This document shows, piece by piece, positions 7,950 to 17,252 of a stretch of DNA of 34,297 nt. The notes beneath the pieces are model-generated. The model saw only the letters and a program-made list of their open reading frames with translations, was not told where the DNA came from and did not search any database. Source of the stretch: Burkholderiaceae bacterium (GTDB lineage Bacteria; Pseudomonadota; Gammaproteobacteria; Burkholderiales; Burkholderiaceae_C); the NCBI GenBank assembly GCA_030654805.1, contig JAURWR010000045.1, positions 1 through 34,297 on the forward strand, written 5' to 3'. Both the position numbers and the translations under genes were made by a program. Position 1 is the stretch's first letter. The number at the start of each line of letters is the position of its first letter.

Positions 7950-10900
7950 GTCTGACCGCCTGCCGTCAACGTCGAAGCCGCGGACAGACGCCGCCGAATG
8001 CTGTCCAGCAGGAAGGACATCCCGCCGCCTCCCTTGCTCAGGACTGCGCGCGCCGAGGCCGCCAGGGTGTCGTACTCCGCGTCGGTGAGGATCATGCTGC
8101 TCCAGATGAACACCGGAACGTCCCGCCAGACCGGCATCCTTTGCAAGGCATCCAGCACCTCGAAGCCATCAAACCCCGGCATCATCAGGTCGAGGATGAT
8201 GGCGTCGGGCCGATGAAACTCGATGTCGCGCAACGCCTCCCGACCGTCGAGCATGCACACCGCGTCGATGCCGATGCTCTTCAGCATGGCATGCATCAGA
8301 TCGAGCGCCAGCGGATCGTCATCGACCACCATCACCTTGATGCGACCCGCCTCACCCGATCTGAACCGGGACATCGCCAACAGGATTTCTTCGCTGCGTA
8401 TCGGCTTGCACAGCAGGTCGGCAATCGCGAAGGTCGCGGACTGTTCGCCGTCTGCCAGCATCGACATGCCCATCACCGGAGACTCGCGGCTCGCGCCGTC
8501 CCTGCGGATACCGTGGAGCAGTTCCAAGCCACGCTGGTCGGGCAGCACCAGGCCGAGCGTGATCGCGTGATACGGCGTCGCGCGGGCGCTGATCAAGGCC
8601 TGCCCGCCCGTGGAGGCAGCATCCACCTCGAATCCGGCCTCGGAGAGCACCCGCGTCATCCGTTCGACCCCGTGCAAACTGCCCTCGATCACCAGAATGC
8701 GACCGGGTTGCACCGGAGAGTCTTCGGCGGACGCCCGTTCAGCCGCTTGCGAATCCGTCCCATGCACGCGGTTCAGCACCACGTGGAAGACACTGCCCAC
8801 ACCGACCGTGCTGTGCACGCCGACCTGGCCGCCCTGCGCCTCCACCAGCCGGCGCGTCAAGGCAAGACCGAGCCCCGTGCCCTGGTGCTGCTTGCTGTAT
8901 CCCGCATCGAGCTGCTGAAACTCGACAAAGAGGCGCGACAGGTCCGTCGGTGAAATGCCGATGCCGGTGTCCTCGACCTCGATGCGGAAATGCTTCGCAC
9001 CCTGCGCCGATGCACGCACGGTGACGCAGCCACCCGGCGGCGTGAACTTGATCGCGTTCGACAGGTAGTTGTAGAGCACCTGCTTCAGGCGCGCCGTGTC
9101 GAGCATCAGGTCCGTCAGACCCGGCTCGATGTGAATGCCGATGACGATCTGCTTGCGTTGCGTGGCGGTGAGCAGCACATCCGAAACGTCCTTCAGCAGC
9201 GTCGGCAACTGAACCGGCTCGGGGAAGAACTCGAACTTGCCCGACTCGACCTTCGACAGATCGAGAACGTCGTTGATGAGTTGCAGCAGGTGGCGCCCGC
9301 TGTTCGAGATGTGCCCCAGGAACTCTGCGTACTTGGGTGAGCCTGCGGGCACAGCGCCCCTCTGCAGCAGGTCCGCGAAGCCGATCACCGCATTGAGCGG
9401 GGTGCGCAGTTCGTGCGACATGTTGGCCAGGAAGCGGCTCTTGAGTCGGTTTGCTTCCTGGATCTGCCGATTTTCGGCTTCCAGTCGCTGTGCCTTCAGC
9501 CGGATGTCTTCGGCCAGCCTCTGCTGCGTGATCTCGGTGACGATGCCGAGCATCCGCACCGGTTGCCCTTCTTGGGCCTGCACCTTGCCGTGGGCACTGA
9601 TCCAGTGAACGCCCCCGTCGGGCCAGATCACCCGGCACTGGACATGCCAGGGCTGGCAATCGGTGATCGCGACATGCAGGCTGTGCGCGACTTCATCGCG
9701 ATCCTCGGCATGCACGTGCTCGATGAAGGTGTTGAACGTCCAGGCCGGCAAGGGCTCGTCGTAGCCGAAGCAGCGGTCGTGCCGCAGCGAACGCTTCACC
9801 ACACCCGTCAACAGGTCCAGGTCCCAGTCGCCGATTGCTGCCGAATCCAGCGTGAACCGAAGCCGCGCCTCGCTGTCGCGCAGCGCAGCCTCCGCACGTC
9901 GCTGGCTGGTCACGTCGCGGGCGATCTTCGAGGCGCCGACGATGCACCCGTCACCGTCCCGGATCGGCGATACCGTGATCGACACGTCGATGCGCCGGCC
10001 GTCCTTGGCCAGGCGCACGGTATCGAACTGGGGCATGCGCTCGCCGTTCACGAGGTTCGCCACGATGCGCATCTCCTCGGAAGCGCAGTCTTCCGGGATC
10101 AGCATCTGCACCGACCTTCCGATCGCTTCCTTGGCGCTGTAGCCGAACATCTCCTGTGCTGCGCTGTTCCAGCTCGTGATGCGGCCGTCGAGCGTCTTGC
10201 CGACGATCGCGTCGTTGGACGACTCCACGATGGCCGCCAGCCGATTCGACTCGGCCTCGGCGCGGATCGTGGCGGAGAGGTCCCGCAACACCATCGCCAG
10301 GCCCAGCACCGAGCCATCGTCGTCATGCGTCAGCGCGGACTTCACCTCCAGTGGCGTACGCGTGCCGTCACGCGAGATGGAGACGACGCGGTGCACCGTG
10401 TCGATGGTCACGCCCTGCTCGGTCATCACGTCGACCGGGTTTCGCGACAGGAAGGCGGACGGGCGGCCCTCCCGGTCGAACACGCTCCACAAGGATCGCC
10501 CCCGCGCCTCGGCCTGAGGCCAGCCGGTGATTTGCTCCGCGATGGCATTCATTCGGGTCACGCGGCCTTCGCGGTCGGTCGCGATGAATCCCGCGCCGAT
10601 GCTGGCGAGCGTCACCGCCAGGCTCTGCTGAATCTCGACCAGTTGCTCTTCGGCACTGCGTCGCTTCCCGATCTCGGCTTCGAGCGAGCCGATCACCGAT
10701 TGCAGCTGATTGACCGATGGAATCCGGAGCAGCTTCGGGATCAGCGGCCACAGCGCGACCGCCGTCACCATCGAGATCCCGGCGGTGACGCTCTTGGTCA
10801 GCGCCTGCAGGCCGTAATCCGGTCGCCAGATGGTCCAGATGTCCATCACGTGGGTGACGCCGCAGGCAAAGATGAAGGCGATGAACAGCCACGCAACCCC

Positions 10901-11083
10901 GTTCAGGGAGAAGTCCTTGCGCTTGCGGACGAAACTCATCATCGCCACCGGGATCGAGAAATAAGCGAGCGCGATGACCCCGTCGGCGCCCACCATGCTC
11001 CACAGCAGGTTGGGAGACCAGGTGAAACAGTAGCCGTGCGGCAGGTAGCCGCTGCGACCGAAAAATGACGTGAGAAAGTCCAT
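7946..11083 (-). CDS. Hybrid sensor histidine kinase with ethylene-receptor-like copper-binding N-terminus
   Basis: 1045 aa. Residues 25-120 form three membrane helices resembling plant ETR1: Asp34, Tyr41, Cys74 and His78 reproduce the spacing of ETR1 Asp25, Tyr32, Cys65 and His69, with the copper ligands in C-G-V-T-H. Then come a coiled coil (125-150), three PAS domains (about 150-270, 280-395, 408-520), a HisKA domain with His557 in S-H-E-L-R-T-P, an HATPase domain (N-A-I-K-F; D-T-G-I-G-I; G-T-G-L-G-L) to about 770, and two receivers. Receiver 1 (795-905) has Gly844 where the phospho-acceptor Asp should be; receiver 2 (915-1035) keeps Asp965 and Lys1017. The start ATG (11081-11083) follows a GGAAAGG ribosome site. 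Coupled to the downstream receiver gene by an ATGA overlap. Ligand (ethylene, copper or other) is inferred only. Confidence 0.93.
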   Translation of the reverse strand: MDFLTSFFGRSGYLPHGYCFTWSPNLLWSMVGADGVIALAYFSIPVAMMSFVRKRKDFSLNGVAWLFIAFIFACGVTHVMDIWTIWRPDYGLQALTKSVTAGISMVTAVALWPLIPKLLRIPSVNQLQSVIGSLEAEIGKRRSAEEQLVEIQQSLAVTLASIGAGFIATDREGRVTRMNAIAEQITGWPQAEARGRSLWSVFDREGRPSAFLSRNPVDVMTEQGVTIDTVHRVVSISRDGTRTPLEVKSALTHDDDGSVLGLAMVLRDLSATIRAEAESNRLAAIVESSNDAIVGKTLDGRITSWNSAAQEMFGYSAKEAIGRSVQMLIPEDCASEEMRIVANLVNGERMPQFDTVRLAKDGRRIDVSITVSPIRDGDGCIVGASKIARDVTSQRRAEAALRDSEARLRFTLDSAAIGDWDLDLLTGVVKRSLRHDRCFGYDEPLPAWTFNTFIEHVHAEDRDEVAHSLHVAITDCQPWHVQCRVIWPDGGVHWISAHGKVQAQEGQPVRMLGIVTEITQQRLAEDIRLKAQRLEAENRQIQEANRLKSRFLANMSHELRTPLNAVIGFADLLQRGAVPAGSPKYAEFLGHISNSGRHLLQLINDVLDLSKVESGKFEFFPEPVQLPTLLKDVSDVLLTATQRKQIVIGIHIEPGLTDLMLDTARLKQVLYNYLSNAIKFTPPGGCVTVRASAQGAKHFRIEVEDTGIGISPTDLSRLFVEFQQLDAGYSKQHQGTGLGLALTRRLVEAQGGQVGVHSTVGVGSVFHVVLNRVHGTDSQAAERASAEDSPVQPGRILVIEGSLHGVERMTRVLSEAGFEVDAASTGGQALISARATPYHAITLGLVLPDQRGLELLHGIRRDGASRESPVMGMSMLADGEQSATFAIADLLCKPIRSEEILLAMSRFRSGEAGRIKVMVVDDDPLALDLMHAMLKSIGIDAVCMLDGREALRDIEFHRPDAIILDLMMPGFDGFEVLDALQRMPVWRDVPVFIWSSMILTDAEYDTLAASARAVLSKGGGGMSFLLDSIRRRLSAASTLTAGGQT

Positions 11084-11283
11084 GGTTATCCAACCTTTCC
11101 ATCGCGCCGGGACACCGCGCACAAAGACGACCTGCCGGGCGTTGGATGCAGCCGCAGCCGAGCCATGCACGACGGTAACAGCCGTCAAAAACGGTTTGAG
11201 AGGGTTTGTCCCTGATTGCAGGATGCCTTGCACCCAGCAGGCACGCGTGCCGGGCCGGGCGAGGCGGCGGCAAAATCAAGCCG

Positions 11284-12285
11284 ATGAGCGCCCTCACGAA
11301 ACCCGACCCGCCTGATGCCTCGCTGCTGCGTCCCCTGCGCATCCACGAGGTCTGCATGCGCGACGGCTTCCAGAGCGAGCCGATCTTCGTTCTCACCGAC
11401 CGCAAGGTCGAACTGATCAATGCACTGAGTCGAACCGGACTGTCGAAGATCGAAGTCACATCGTTCTCGTCGCCCAGAGCCATCCCGGCGCTGGCCGATG
11501 CCGAGGAGGTGATGCGCCGCATCGACCGCGTCCCCGGTATCGAATACGCCGCGCTGGTGCCCAATGTGCGTGGTGCGCAGCGCGCGCTGGCTTGTCAGGT
11601 GGACGAACTGAATCTGGTGATGTCGGCCAGCCCGTCGCACAACCTGGCCAACCTGCGCATGACCATGCAGCAGTCGCTCGCGCAATTCGCCGACATCGTC
11701 GGCACGGTCGCAGGTCAGGCGCAGATCAACGCGTCGCTGTCGACCGCCTTCGGCTGCCCATTCGACGGCGAGGTGCCGGATTCGCAGGTGCTCGGTCTGG
11801 TGCAGCGCTTCGTCGATCTCGGCATCAGCCGCGTCGCGCTGTGCGACACCACCGGCATGGCCAATCCGGCCCAGGTGCGACGGCTGTTCGGTGCGGTGAT
11901 CGCCCGCTGGCCCCAGGTCACGTTCACCGCGCACTTCCACGACACCCGCGCGATGGGGCTCGCCAACGCCCTGGCGGCGCTCGACGTGGGCGTGATCCAC
12001 TTCGACGCTTCTCTGGGCGGCCTGGGCGGATGCCCGTTCGCGCCGGGCGCCAGCGGCAACGTCTGCACCGAGGACCTGGTGCACATGTTCGAGGCCATGG
12101 GCCGCCCGACCGGCGTCGATCTGGAACGTCTGCTGACGCTGGCGCGCAGCCTGCCGGACATCGTCGGGCACGCGGTGCCGGGACAGGTCATGAAAGCCGG
12201 ACCGGCGACGCGGCGCTACCCCCGATCAGAGGCAGCCACCGCAGCCGCACCGGCGAGCGATCGCGCGCAACACCACCCCGGCTGA
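11284..12285 (+). CDS. Hydroxymethylglutaryl-CoA lyase family protein
   Basis: 333-aa TIM-barrel enzyme of the HMGL/DRE metallolyase family, which cleaves HMG-CoA to acetyl-CoA and acetoacetate at the end of leucine breakdown. Visible are Arg26-Asp27 in C-M-R-D-G-F-Q, the metal ligands His217 and His219 in T-A-H-F-H-D, and the catalytic-loop signature G-L-G-G-C-P-F-A-P-G-A-S-G-N with Cys250. The last 30 residues are a low-complexity Ala-rich tail absent from typical enzymes. The gene is not next to other leucine-degradation genes, so a related acyl-CoA lyase activity is also possible. The ATG at 11284 is the best-placed start; 200 bases separate it from the divergent kinase gene. Confidence 0.88.
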   Translation: MSALTKPDPPDASLLRPLRIHEVCMRDGFQSEPIFVLTDRKVELINALSRTGLSKIEVTSFSSPRAIPALADAEEVMRRIDRVPGIEYAALVPNVRGAQRALACQVDELNLVMSASPSHNLANLRMTMQQSLAQFADIVGTVAGQAQINASLSTAFGCPFDGEVPDSQVLGLVQRFVDLGISRVALCDTTGMANPAQVRRLFGAVIARWPQVTFTAHFHDTRAMGLANALAALDVGVIHFDASLGGLGGCPFAPGASGNVCTEDLVHMFEAMGRPTGVDLERLLTLARSLPDIVGHAVPGQVMKAGPATRRYPRSEAATAAAPASDRAQHHPG

Positions 12286-12361
12286 GCGCTCGCAGCCGCT
12301 GCCACCGCAGCCTGTTCGAGGCTGGGCGGCGCCCACGGTAGCCGCGCCTCGCAAACATCTT

Positions 12362-12388
12362 TCAAGAAAGCGCAGCGTCCGTCGAAAT
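12362..12388 (+). promoter_or_regulatory. Possible sigma-28 (FliA) promoter for the 119-aa protein
   Basis: TCAAGAAA, an 11-base spacer, then GTCGAAAT. The -35 part and the spacing fit the sigma-28 pattern; the -10 part matches about five of eight positions of GCCGATAA. It ends 59 bases before the ATG at 12448. A small inverted repeat (TGCACC-GCCT-GGTGCA, 12400-12415) lies in the leader. The call is tentative. Confidence 0.4.
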
Positions 12389-12447
12389 GACGGGTTTGAT
12401 GCACCGCCTGGTGCAAATCGGGTGGGTCGACCGAGGGAGAACGGTGG

Positions 12448-12807
12448 ATGAGCAGCGTCATTTCAGCAACCGCAAGATCCCACGCCACCGGAGGCGATAA
12501 ATCGGCCCGGCCGGCCAACCTGGACGCCGACCTGGCGAAGTGCCAGAGCCAGCTGTCCGATTGGGTGCATTGCGTCTCGGCCAAGACGCCCGAAGGCAAG
12601 GCAAAGATCGAGGAGATCGCGTCCAAGATCGACACGATCAAGGAGAAGATGCGTGAATCCGAAGACGCTTCCGCCTCGAACCGAACCGCTCGCTCCACGA
12701 AACCCACCGAGGCTGCCTCTTCGGACTCCGCAACCAGCGATTCGCCGCGTCCGGCGCGAGGTCCTGACCTGACGGGCCTGGGCACGTTCTTGGACGTCTA
12801 CGCCTGA
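12448..12807 (+). CDS. Small coiled-coil protein, FlxA-like, 119 aa
   Basis: Function unknown. Residues about 24-68 form an amphipathic helical segment (L-D-A-D-L-A-K-C-Q-S-Q-L-S-D-W-V, then A-K-I-E-E-I-A-S-K-I-D-T-I-K-E-K-M) resembling the FlxA-like family, whose E. coli member is under flagellar sigma-28 control. The C-terminal 50 residues are Ser/Ala/Pro-rich and disordered. There is no signal peptide. GAGGGAGAACGGTGG upstream offers a ribosome binding site. The sigma-28-like promoter and the neighbouring chemoreceptor support a link to motility, but this is inference. Confidence 0.65.
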   Translation: MSSVISATARSHATGGDKSARPANLDADLAKCQSQLSDWVHCVSAKTPEGKAKIEEIASKIDTIKEKMRESEDASASNRTARSTKPTEAASSDSATSDSPRPARGPDLTGLGTFLDVYA

Positions 12808-12826
12808 AAGACCCACCCGTATCGAA

Positions 12827-12970
12827 TCACGGGCCCGTCGATCCGTCCCGGTTCCGACGCGCCACCCAGCAGGTCAGCCCCTCTGCACCGCAGCGCTCGG
12901 CGTGCGGTACGCCGGCCTCGAGTTCGAAGGCATCTCCCACGCTCAATTGACGGGTGCCTACACCGACTGA
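12827..12970 (-). pseudogene. 3' remnant of a small cupin-domain gene
   Basis: Read on the minus strand, about 48 codons ending in a TGA at 12827-12829 give L-S-V-G-D-A-F-E-L-E-A-G-V-P-H-A-E-R-C-G-x-E-G-L-T-C-W-V-A-R-R-N. This is the second cupin motif (G-D..E-x-P-A-G-x-P-H) of small stress-type cupins. No N-terminal half with the first histidine motif is found upstream in any frame, where the chemoreceptor gene begins. I read this as the tail of a truncated cupin gene. Confidence 0.6.
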
Positions 12971-13028
12971 ACAGCTGCGCTGAAGAGGTCGCCGCAGTCC
13001 TGTCGAAGATGAATCGCGGAATGCCCAC

Positions 13029-15461
13029 TCACGATGCGGTGAGTGCCTGCACGGCGGCCAGCTTGATGCGCTGCTGCTCACGGATGCCTGTCAGCGGCAG
13101 GTTGATCGCCAGCGCGCCCTGGGATGCGCCGCGTGACTTGTACACGCCGCAGCCGATCACCAGATCGGGCGTGACGGCTTCGACATACGACGTCTTTAGA
13201 TCGGTCGCCTTGGTCTGCGGGTTCGCGAACTGATAGTCCACCCAGCCGCCGCCGAGCGCCGCCTGATCGAAGGCGTCCTTGATCAGCTTGCCACCGTCGA
13301 CACCAGGCACCGCGCGCACCGAGGTGCCGACCTTCTCGGTCTTGCCGGCAAAGGCGCGGTAGATGCCGCTGCGGTCGAAGGCAAACACGTACATGTCGCG
13401 ATCGCTGAGGCCGCTGGCCGCATGGGTGATCTGAGCCAGCGCAGCGGGTCCGTTGCGGCGATACATCTCGACCGCCTTGCGAACCAGCGACAGCGCTTCG
13501 TCGGCGCTGCCCTGGCGCAGCTTGAAGTTCGACACGGCCGAGCTCAAGCGCTCGGCACGCGCGCTGAGCTGCGACGAGCTGTGCAGCGCCGACTCGACCA
13601 TCTGCGCGTTGCGCTGCGTGATTTCGTCGATGTGCTGCACGGCCTGTGCGATGTGATCAAGGCCGCTGCTCTGCTCTGCGGTGCTGGTCTTGATCTCGTG
13701 AACCCGGGTGGCCACCTCGCGGATGCCCTGCACGATCTCGGCAAAGGTGTTGCTTGCGCTGCCAATCTGCGCGACGCCGGTGTCCACATGACCGGCCGAC
13801 GCGGCGATCAGCGACTTGATCTCGCGCGCCGATTCCGAGCTGCGCTGCGCCAGCGAACGCACTTCGGCCGCCACGACGGCGAAGCCCCGGCCCTGCTCGC
13901 CTGCGCGGGCGGCTTCGACAGCGGCGTTCAGCGCCAGGATGTTGGTCTGGAACGAGATGCTTTCGATCACGCCGACGATCTCCTGCACCCGGCTCGAACT
14001 GGTCTGGATGTCCTGCATCGCTGACACCGCCGACTGGATCGCGCTGCCGCCGCTTTCGGCGATCGCCTGGACCCGCGCGGCCACGCCGCTGGCGGCTTCG
14101 GCGCCCTGCGCATTTTTGCGAACCGCCGCGCTCAATTCCTGCACGCTGGCCGTGGTCTGCTCCAGACTCGAGGCCTGGGCTTCGGTGCGCTCGGACAGCG
14201 CCTTGGTGTCATTGGCGAGGCTGAAGCCAGCGAGCGCGACCATCGACGAATTGCTGCGGACATCGGCCACCATCTCGGACAGGCGACCGGTCATGGTGTC
14301 GAGCGAATCGCCGATCACGACCAGCTCGTCGGTGCGCCGCAATCGCACATGGGTGGCGAAATCTCCGGCGGCCAGCTGCGTCACCGAGCCCTGAAGCACG
14401 CGGATGGCGCCAAACGAGGTGCGGAAGTAGACGAACGTCAGGTAGGCGACGCCGAGCAAGGTGCCCACGCCCAAGGCCAGCTGGATGAACCACGTCGCCT
14501 GCAGGCGAGCGGCCCGTTCGTCGAGCAGCGACTGCAGGCGCTGCGTGGTTCCCCGGCCGATGGAGAGCGCCTGGCCGATCGCCGCTGTGCCGGCATCGAA
14601 GTAGGCCACCGGGTCGCCGGAGAGCTTCGGGGCAGAGAAAGCCGCCTCGGCGCGTTGCGCATAGTCGCGCGAGGCCGACAAGGCCAGGGCCAGTTCCTTC
14701 GGAGGCGCCTCGCCGGTGCGCTTGAGGGCCGCGCCGATGTCTTCGGCAGACACGAGCGCATGGTTCAGCACGCGAGCCTGCGCAATGATCTCGGCGCGCT
14801 CGGCGGCGCTGGCCTCACCGGTGCGCAGCAGCGCAACGCCCCGGCCACGCATCTGGCCCAGCGACTCGGTCCACACCACCAGCGGCTCGACGGCCAGGTG
14901 CATCAGATGAAACGGGGCGCCTTCGGGATCGAGCAGCAGCCCGGTTTCCTCAGCGGCTCGCGACACGAAATGCCGCATGGCATCGACCTGCTGGGTGTGC
15001 AGGCTGAAGCTCTCTGCGGCCTGGGCCGGCACCTCGCCCTCGGCCAGACGATCGAGGACACGCCGGGTCGGCTGCCAATCGGGAATGAGATCGAACTCGG
15101 GGTTCAGGATGAGCGCCGATTGCAGGGCGCCGATCGCGGCCTTCAATGCCGCACGGGTCTGGGTCAGGTCTGCATGGACGGACGTGTCACCCGCCAGCGC
15201 TCGATTGACGAGGCCGCGATGCATCTGGGTCTGGGCGATCACATCGAAGCTCAAGCCGAGCAACGGGTTGCCGCGGGCTTCGCGACGCGTCGATTCCAGG
15301 GACTCGTGGGACGACAGCAACGCGCTGGCGGTCAGCCAGGTCAGCGGCACGACCATCACCACCGAGATCACAGCAACCTTCGCCGGGAACCGCAACACCC
15401 GCATCAGCTTCATGCCGGGCCACAACAGCGCTCTTCCCACCGGGTTGTCAAACAGGCTCAT
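13029..15461 (-). CDS. Methyl-accepting chemotaxis protein with C-terminal Cache domain
   Basis: 810 aa. Residues about 27-50 are the first membrane helix, followed by a long all-helical periplasmic region to about 320, a second helix ([17 protein letters not shown]), a HAMP domain and the MCP signalling domain with the hairpin-tip motif [18 protein letters not shown]. After this, where most MCPs stop, about 150 residues resemble a single Cache (sCache_2-like) sensor with [11 protein letters not shown] and V-D-Y-Q-F..K-x-S-Y-V-E. It would be cytoplasmic. I chose the ATG at 15459-15461 because the longer frame would run through the sigma-28 promoter and begins with non-family sequence. Downstream of bufC2, with its own promoter. 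Confidence 0.92.
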   Translation of the reverse strand: MSLFDNPVGRALLWPGMKLMRVLRFPAKVAVISVVMVVPLTWLTASALLSSHESLESTRREARGNPLLGLSFDVIAQTQMHRGLVNRALAGDTSVHADLTQTRAALKAAIGALQSALILNPEFDLIPDWQPTRRVLDRLAEGEVPAQAAESFSLHTQQVDAMRHFVSRAAEETGLLLDPEGAPFHLMHLAVEPLVVWTESLGQMRGRGVALLRTGEASAAERAEIIAQARVLNHALVSAEDIGAALKRTGEAPPKELALALSASRDYAQRAEAAFSAPKLSGDPVAYFDAGTAAIGQALSIGRGTTQRLQSLLDERAARLQATWFIQLALGVGTLLGVAYLTFVYFRTSFGAIRVLQGSVTQLAAGDFATHVRLRRTDELVVIGDSLDTMTGRLSEMVADVRSNSSMVALAGFSLANDTKALSERTEAQASSLEQTTASVQELSAAVRKNAQGAEAASGVAARVQAIAESGGSAIQSAVSAMQDIQTSSSRVQEIVGVIESISFQTNILALNAAVEAARAGEQGRGFAVVAAEVRSLAQRSSESAREIKSLIAASAGHVDTGVAQIGSASNTFAEIVQGIREVATRVHEIKTSTAEQSSGLDHIAQAVQHIDEITQRNAQMVESALHSSSQLSARAERLSSAVSNFKLRQGSADEALSLVRKAVEMYRRNGPAALAQITHAASGLSDRDMYVFAFDRSGIYRAFAGKTEKVGTSVRAVPGVDGGKLIKDAFDQAALGGGWVDYQFANPQTKATDLKTSYVEAVTPDLVIGCGVYKSRGASQGALAINLPLTGIREQQRIKLAAVQALTAS

Positions 15462-15516
15462 ACACCGCTCCAGAGGACGGACGCGCTCCGGGATGGAAGA
15501 CGTGCCACTCTCTGGC

Positions 15517-15543
15517 GTATCGGCTTGCGGGCCGGGATCTTGA
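15517..15543 (-). promoter_or_regulatory. Probable sigma-28 (FliA) promoter of the chemoreceptor gene
   Basis: On the minus strand: TCAAGATC (15543-15536), an 11-base spacer, GCCGATAC (15524-15517). The -10 matches the FliA consensus GCCGATAA at seven of eight bases, the -35 is close to TAAAGTTT, and the spacing is the canonical 11. It lies 55 bases upstream of the ATG at 15461, and motility genes are the usual targets of this sigma factor. Confidence 0.7.
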
Positions 15544-15564
15544 GCGAAGCGCCCCCCAACGCCC

Positions 15565-16371
15565 TTACAGAAGGATTCGGGCAAGCAGACCGTCTTCGAG
15601 CCACTGCCGCATGAAGCCGCCGATCAGCATCGACATGTCATCGTCGGTTCGGCCATCGCCGACTCGCTCTTCACCGACGGCGGCCTCGGCCTGGCTGCAG
15701 GCCGCCGCGAAGGGTGCCCCGTCCAGCATGGCCCGCAGCAGCGTCGCCTCGGCCCGATGCAGCGACCGGAAATGCGGTTGATGACCCTTGCGCCAAACGA
15801 CCCAGACGACGTCCATTTCCGACGCCTGCAGATCGGGCGGTGGCTGGTCGTCATCGAGCGCCTGCCACACCGCCACTGTGTTGTGCCGCAACGTCAGCAG
15901 TTGCGTCGTCGGCACCGGCACGAGGCTCAGCGTGGCCCAGGCCTCGGGAGGCAGTTCGGCGAACGCGCTCGCGTCGAGCACCGCCGAGTCGGGTCCGTCG
16001 AATGCGCCACGCAGCGCCCAGTCGAGACTGGCGAGTTCGGCCCATGCGCTCGACGCCGGGAGATCAGCACCGCCCGCCGCAAGATGCGCATCGAAACCAT
16101 CGCCGTACCAGCGCAGGCTGCGGGTCGTCGGCGGGTGCACCGCGATGTACGCCAGCGCGGCCGACTCGAAGGCAGCCTCGCCCATCACCGCGAGCGTCTT
16201 CTCGTACGAATCGATCAGCGTGTCGAGCAGCCGTTGCCGGTACGCATGGGCGTAGATGCGCAGGCCCAGCTGCTGTCGTTCGGGATCGCCCGCGATCAGC
16301 GGCAAGGCGTCGCCGACACCCAGCATGTGCTGCTGAAATTGCAGTTGCACCGACAGCAGCGACAAGCTCAC
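15565..16371 (-). CDS. bufC2: BufC2: DUF2063 (HvfC) family partner of the bufferin-modifying enzyme
   Basis: 268 aa. The N-terminal half is the DUF2063 domain: Q-x-x-F-Q-Q-H-M-L, R-L[15 protein letters not shown], and [13 protein letters not shown], a helical domain that in characterised systems binds the DUF692 enzyme and the precursor. The C-terminal half is the variable alpha/beta domain with [13 protein letters not shown]. Its ATG overlaps the stop codon of bufB2 (16368-16371), so the two proteins are made together and probably form a complex. It is the last gene of this bufferin set. The symbol follows the published bufferin naming. Confidence 0.9.
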   Translation of the reverse strand: MSLSLLSVQLQFQQHMLGVGDALPLIAGDPERQQLGLRIYAHAYRQRLLDTLIDSYEKTLAVMGEAAFESAALAYIAVHPPTTRSLRWYGDGFDAHLAAGGADLPASSAWAELASLDWALRGAFDGPDSAVLDASAFAELPPEAWATLSLVPVPTTQLLTLRHNTVAVWQALDDDQPPPDLQASEMDVVWVVWRKGHQPHFRSLHRAEATLLRAMLDGAPFAAACSQAEAAVGEERVGDGRTDDDMSMLIGGFMRQWLEDGLLARILL

Positions 16372-17237
16372 GCGGGGCTCCTGACCCGTTCAGGGGTGGC
16401 AGGTGCCAACGCCTTCGCATGAATCGACCTCGCGTGGTCGAGTTCGGCGACCAGTTCGGCCAGCGGCGGGATGTGGTCGTCGCGCTCGATCATCGTCGCC
16501 ACCGGGCCGACCCGCGCCAGCGCCTCGGCATACAGCGCCCACACCGGATCGGCCACCGGGTGATCGTGCGTGTCGACGATGTGATCGCCGTGATCGGAAT
16601 GGCCGGCCAGGTGGATCTGCTGCACCCGGTCGGCCGGGATGCCGCGCAGGAAGGCACGGGCGTCGAAGCCGGGGTTGACGCTGCTGACGTAGATGTTGTT
16701 CACGTCGAGCAGCAGGCGGCAGCCGGTGCGTTGGCAAACCTCGGTGATGAACTCCCACTCGGTCATCTCCGACGCCCGAAAGCTCACGTAGCTGGAGACG
16801 TTCTCAAGCACCAGCGGACGCTGGAGGACCTCCTGCGCGATGTGCACGTTGCGCACCACGACATCCAGCGCGGCATCGTTGTACGGCAGCGGATACAGGT
16901 CGTGCAGCACGCGACCGTGCACGCCGGTCCAGCACAGGTGATCGGAGATCCACAGCGGCTCGACGCGGCGCGCCAGCGCTGCCAGGGCGTCGAGGTAGGC
17001 ACGATCGGGACCGTCGGCGGCACCGATCGACAGCGCCACGCCGTGCATCACGACGGGATAGTGGGCACGAATCGCGTCCAGCATCGCCAGCGGCTTGCCG
17101 CCGGGCACCAGGTAGTTGTCGGACAGGATTTCGAGCCAGTCGACGCGCTGGGGTGACTCGATGAAATCGGGATAGTGCTGGGTGCGCAGACCCAGGCCGA
17201 AACCGGGGTTCATGACCCGAGACTGCGCAGCGCCCAT
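16368..17237 (-). CDS. bufB2: BufB2: DUF692 multinuclear non-heme iron oxygenase (MNIO)
   Basis: 289-aa TIM-barrel enzyme of the DUF692/MNIO family, which uses two or three iron ions and O2 to modify cysteines of a precursor peptide (to 5-thiooxazoles in known bufferins). Metal-binding motifs are intact: [54 protein letters not shown], and I-E-R-D-D-H-I-P near the C-terminus. It starts 15 bases after the bufA2 stop and overlaps bufC2 by ATGA. A second in-frame ATG (M-N-P-G-F) eight codons in is an alternative start. Confidence 0.94.
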   Translation of the reverse strand: MGAAQSRVMNPGFGLGLRTQHYPDFIESPQRVDWLEILSDNYLVPGGKPLAMLDAIRAHYPVVMHGVALSIGAADGPDRAYLDALAALARRVEPLWISDHLCWTGVHGRVLHDLYPLPYNDAALDVVVRNVHIAQEVLQRPLVLENVSSYVSFRASEMTEWEFITEVCQRTGCRLLLDVNNIYVSSVNPGFDARAFLRGIPADRVQQIHLAGHSDHGDHIVDTHDHPVADPVWALYAEALARVGPVATMIERDDHIPPLAELVAELDHARSIHAKALAPATPERVRSPA

Positions 17238-17252
17238 GGAATCAGCCGACGA

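Noticed and set aside
9413-11068. 551-codon plus-strand frame opposite the hybrid kinase
   Set aside because: Translation is Arg/His/Gln-rich without domains, and the minus strand has a full multi-domain kinase with motifs in order.
15541-15570. Third TGTAAGG element at the end of bufC2
   Set aside because: It is made by the bufC2 stop codon context (CTG TAA GGG) and no CCGAC follows at the expected distance.
15462-15584. Chemoreceptor start 41 codons further upstream
   Set aside because: The extension runs through the near-perfect sigma-28 promoter and the end of bufC2, and contains no family-like residues.
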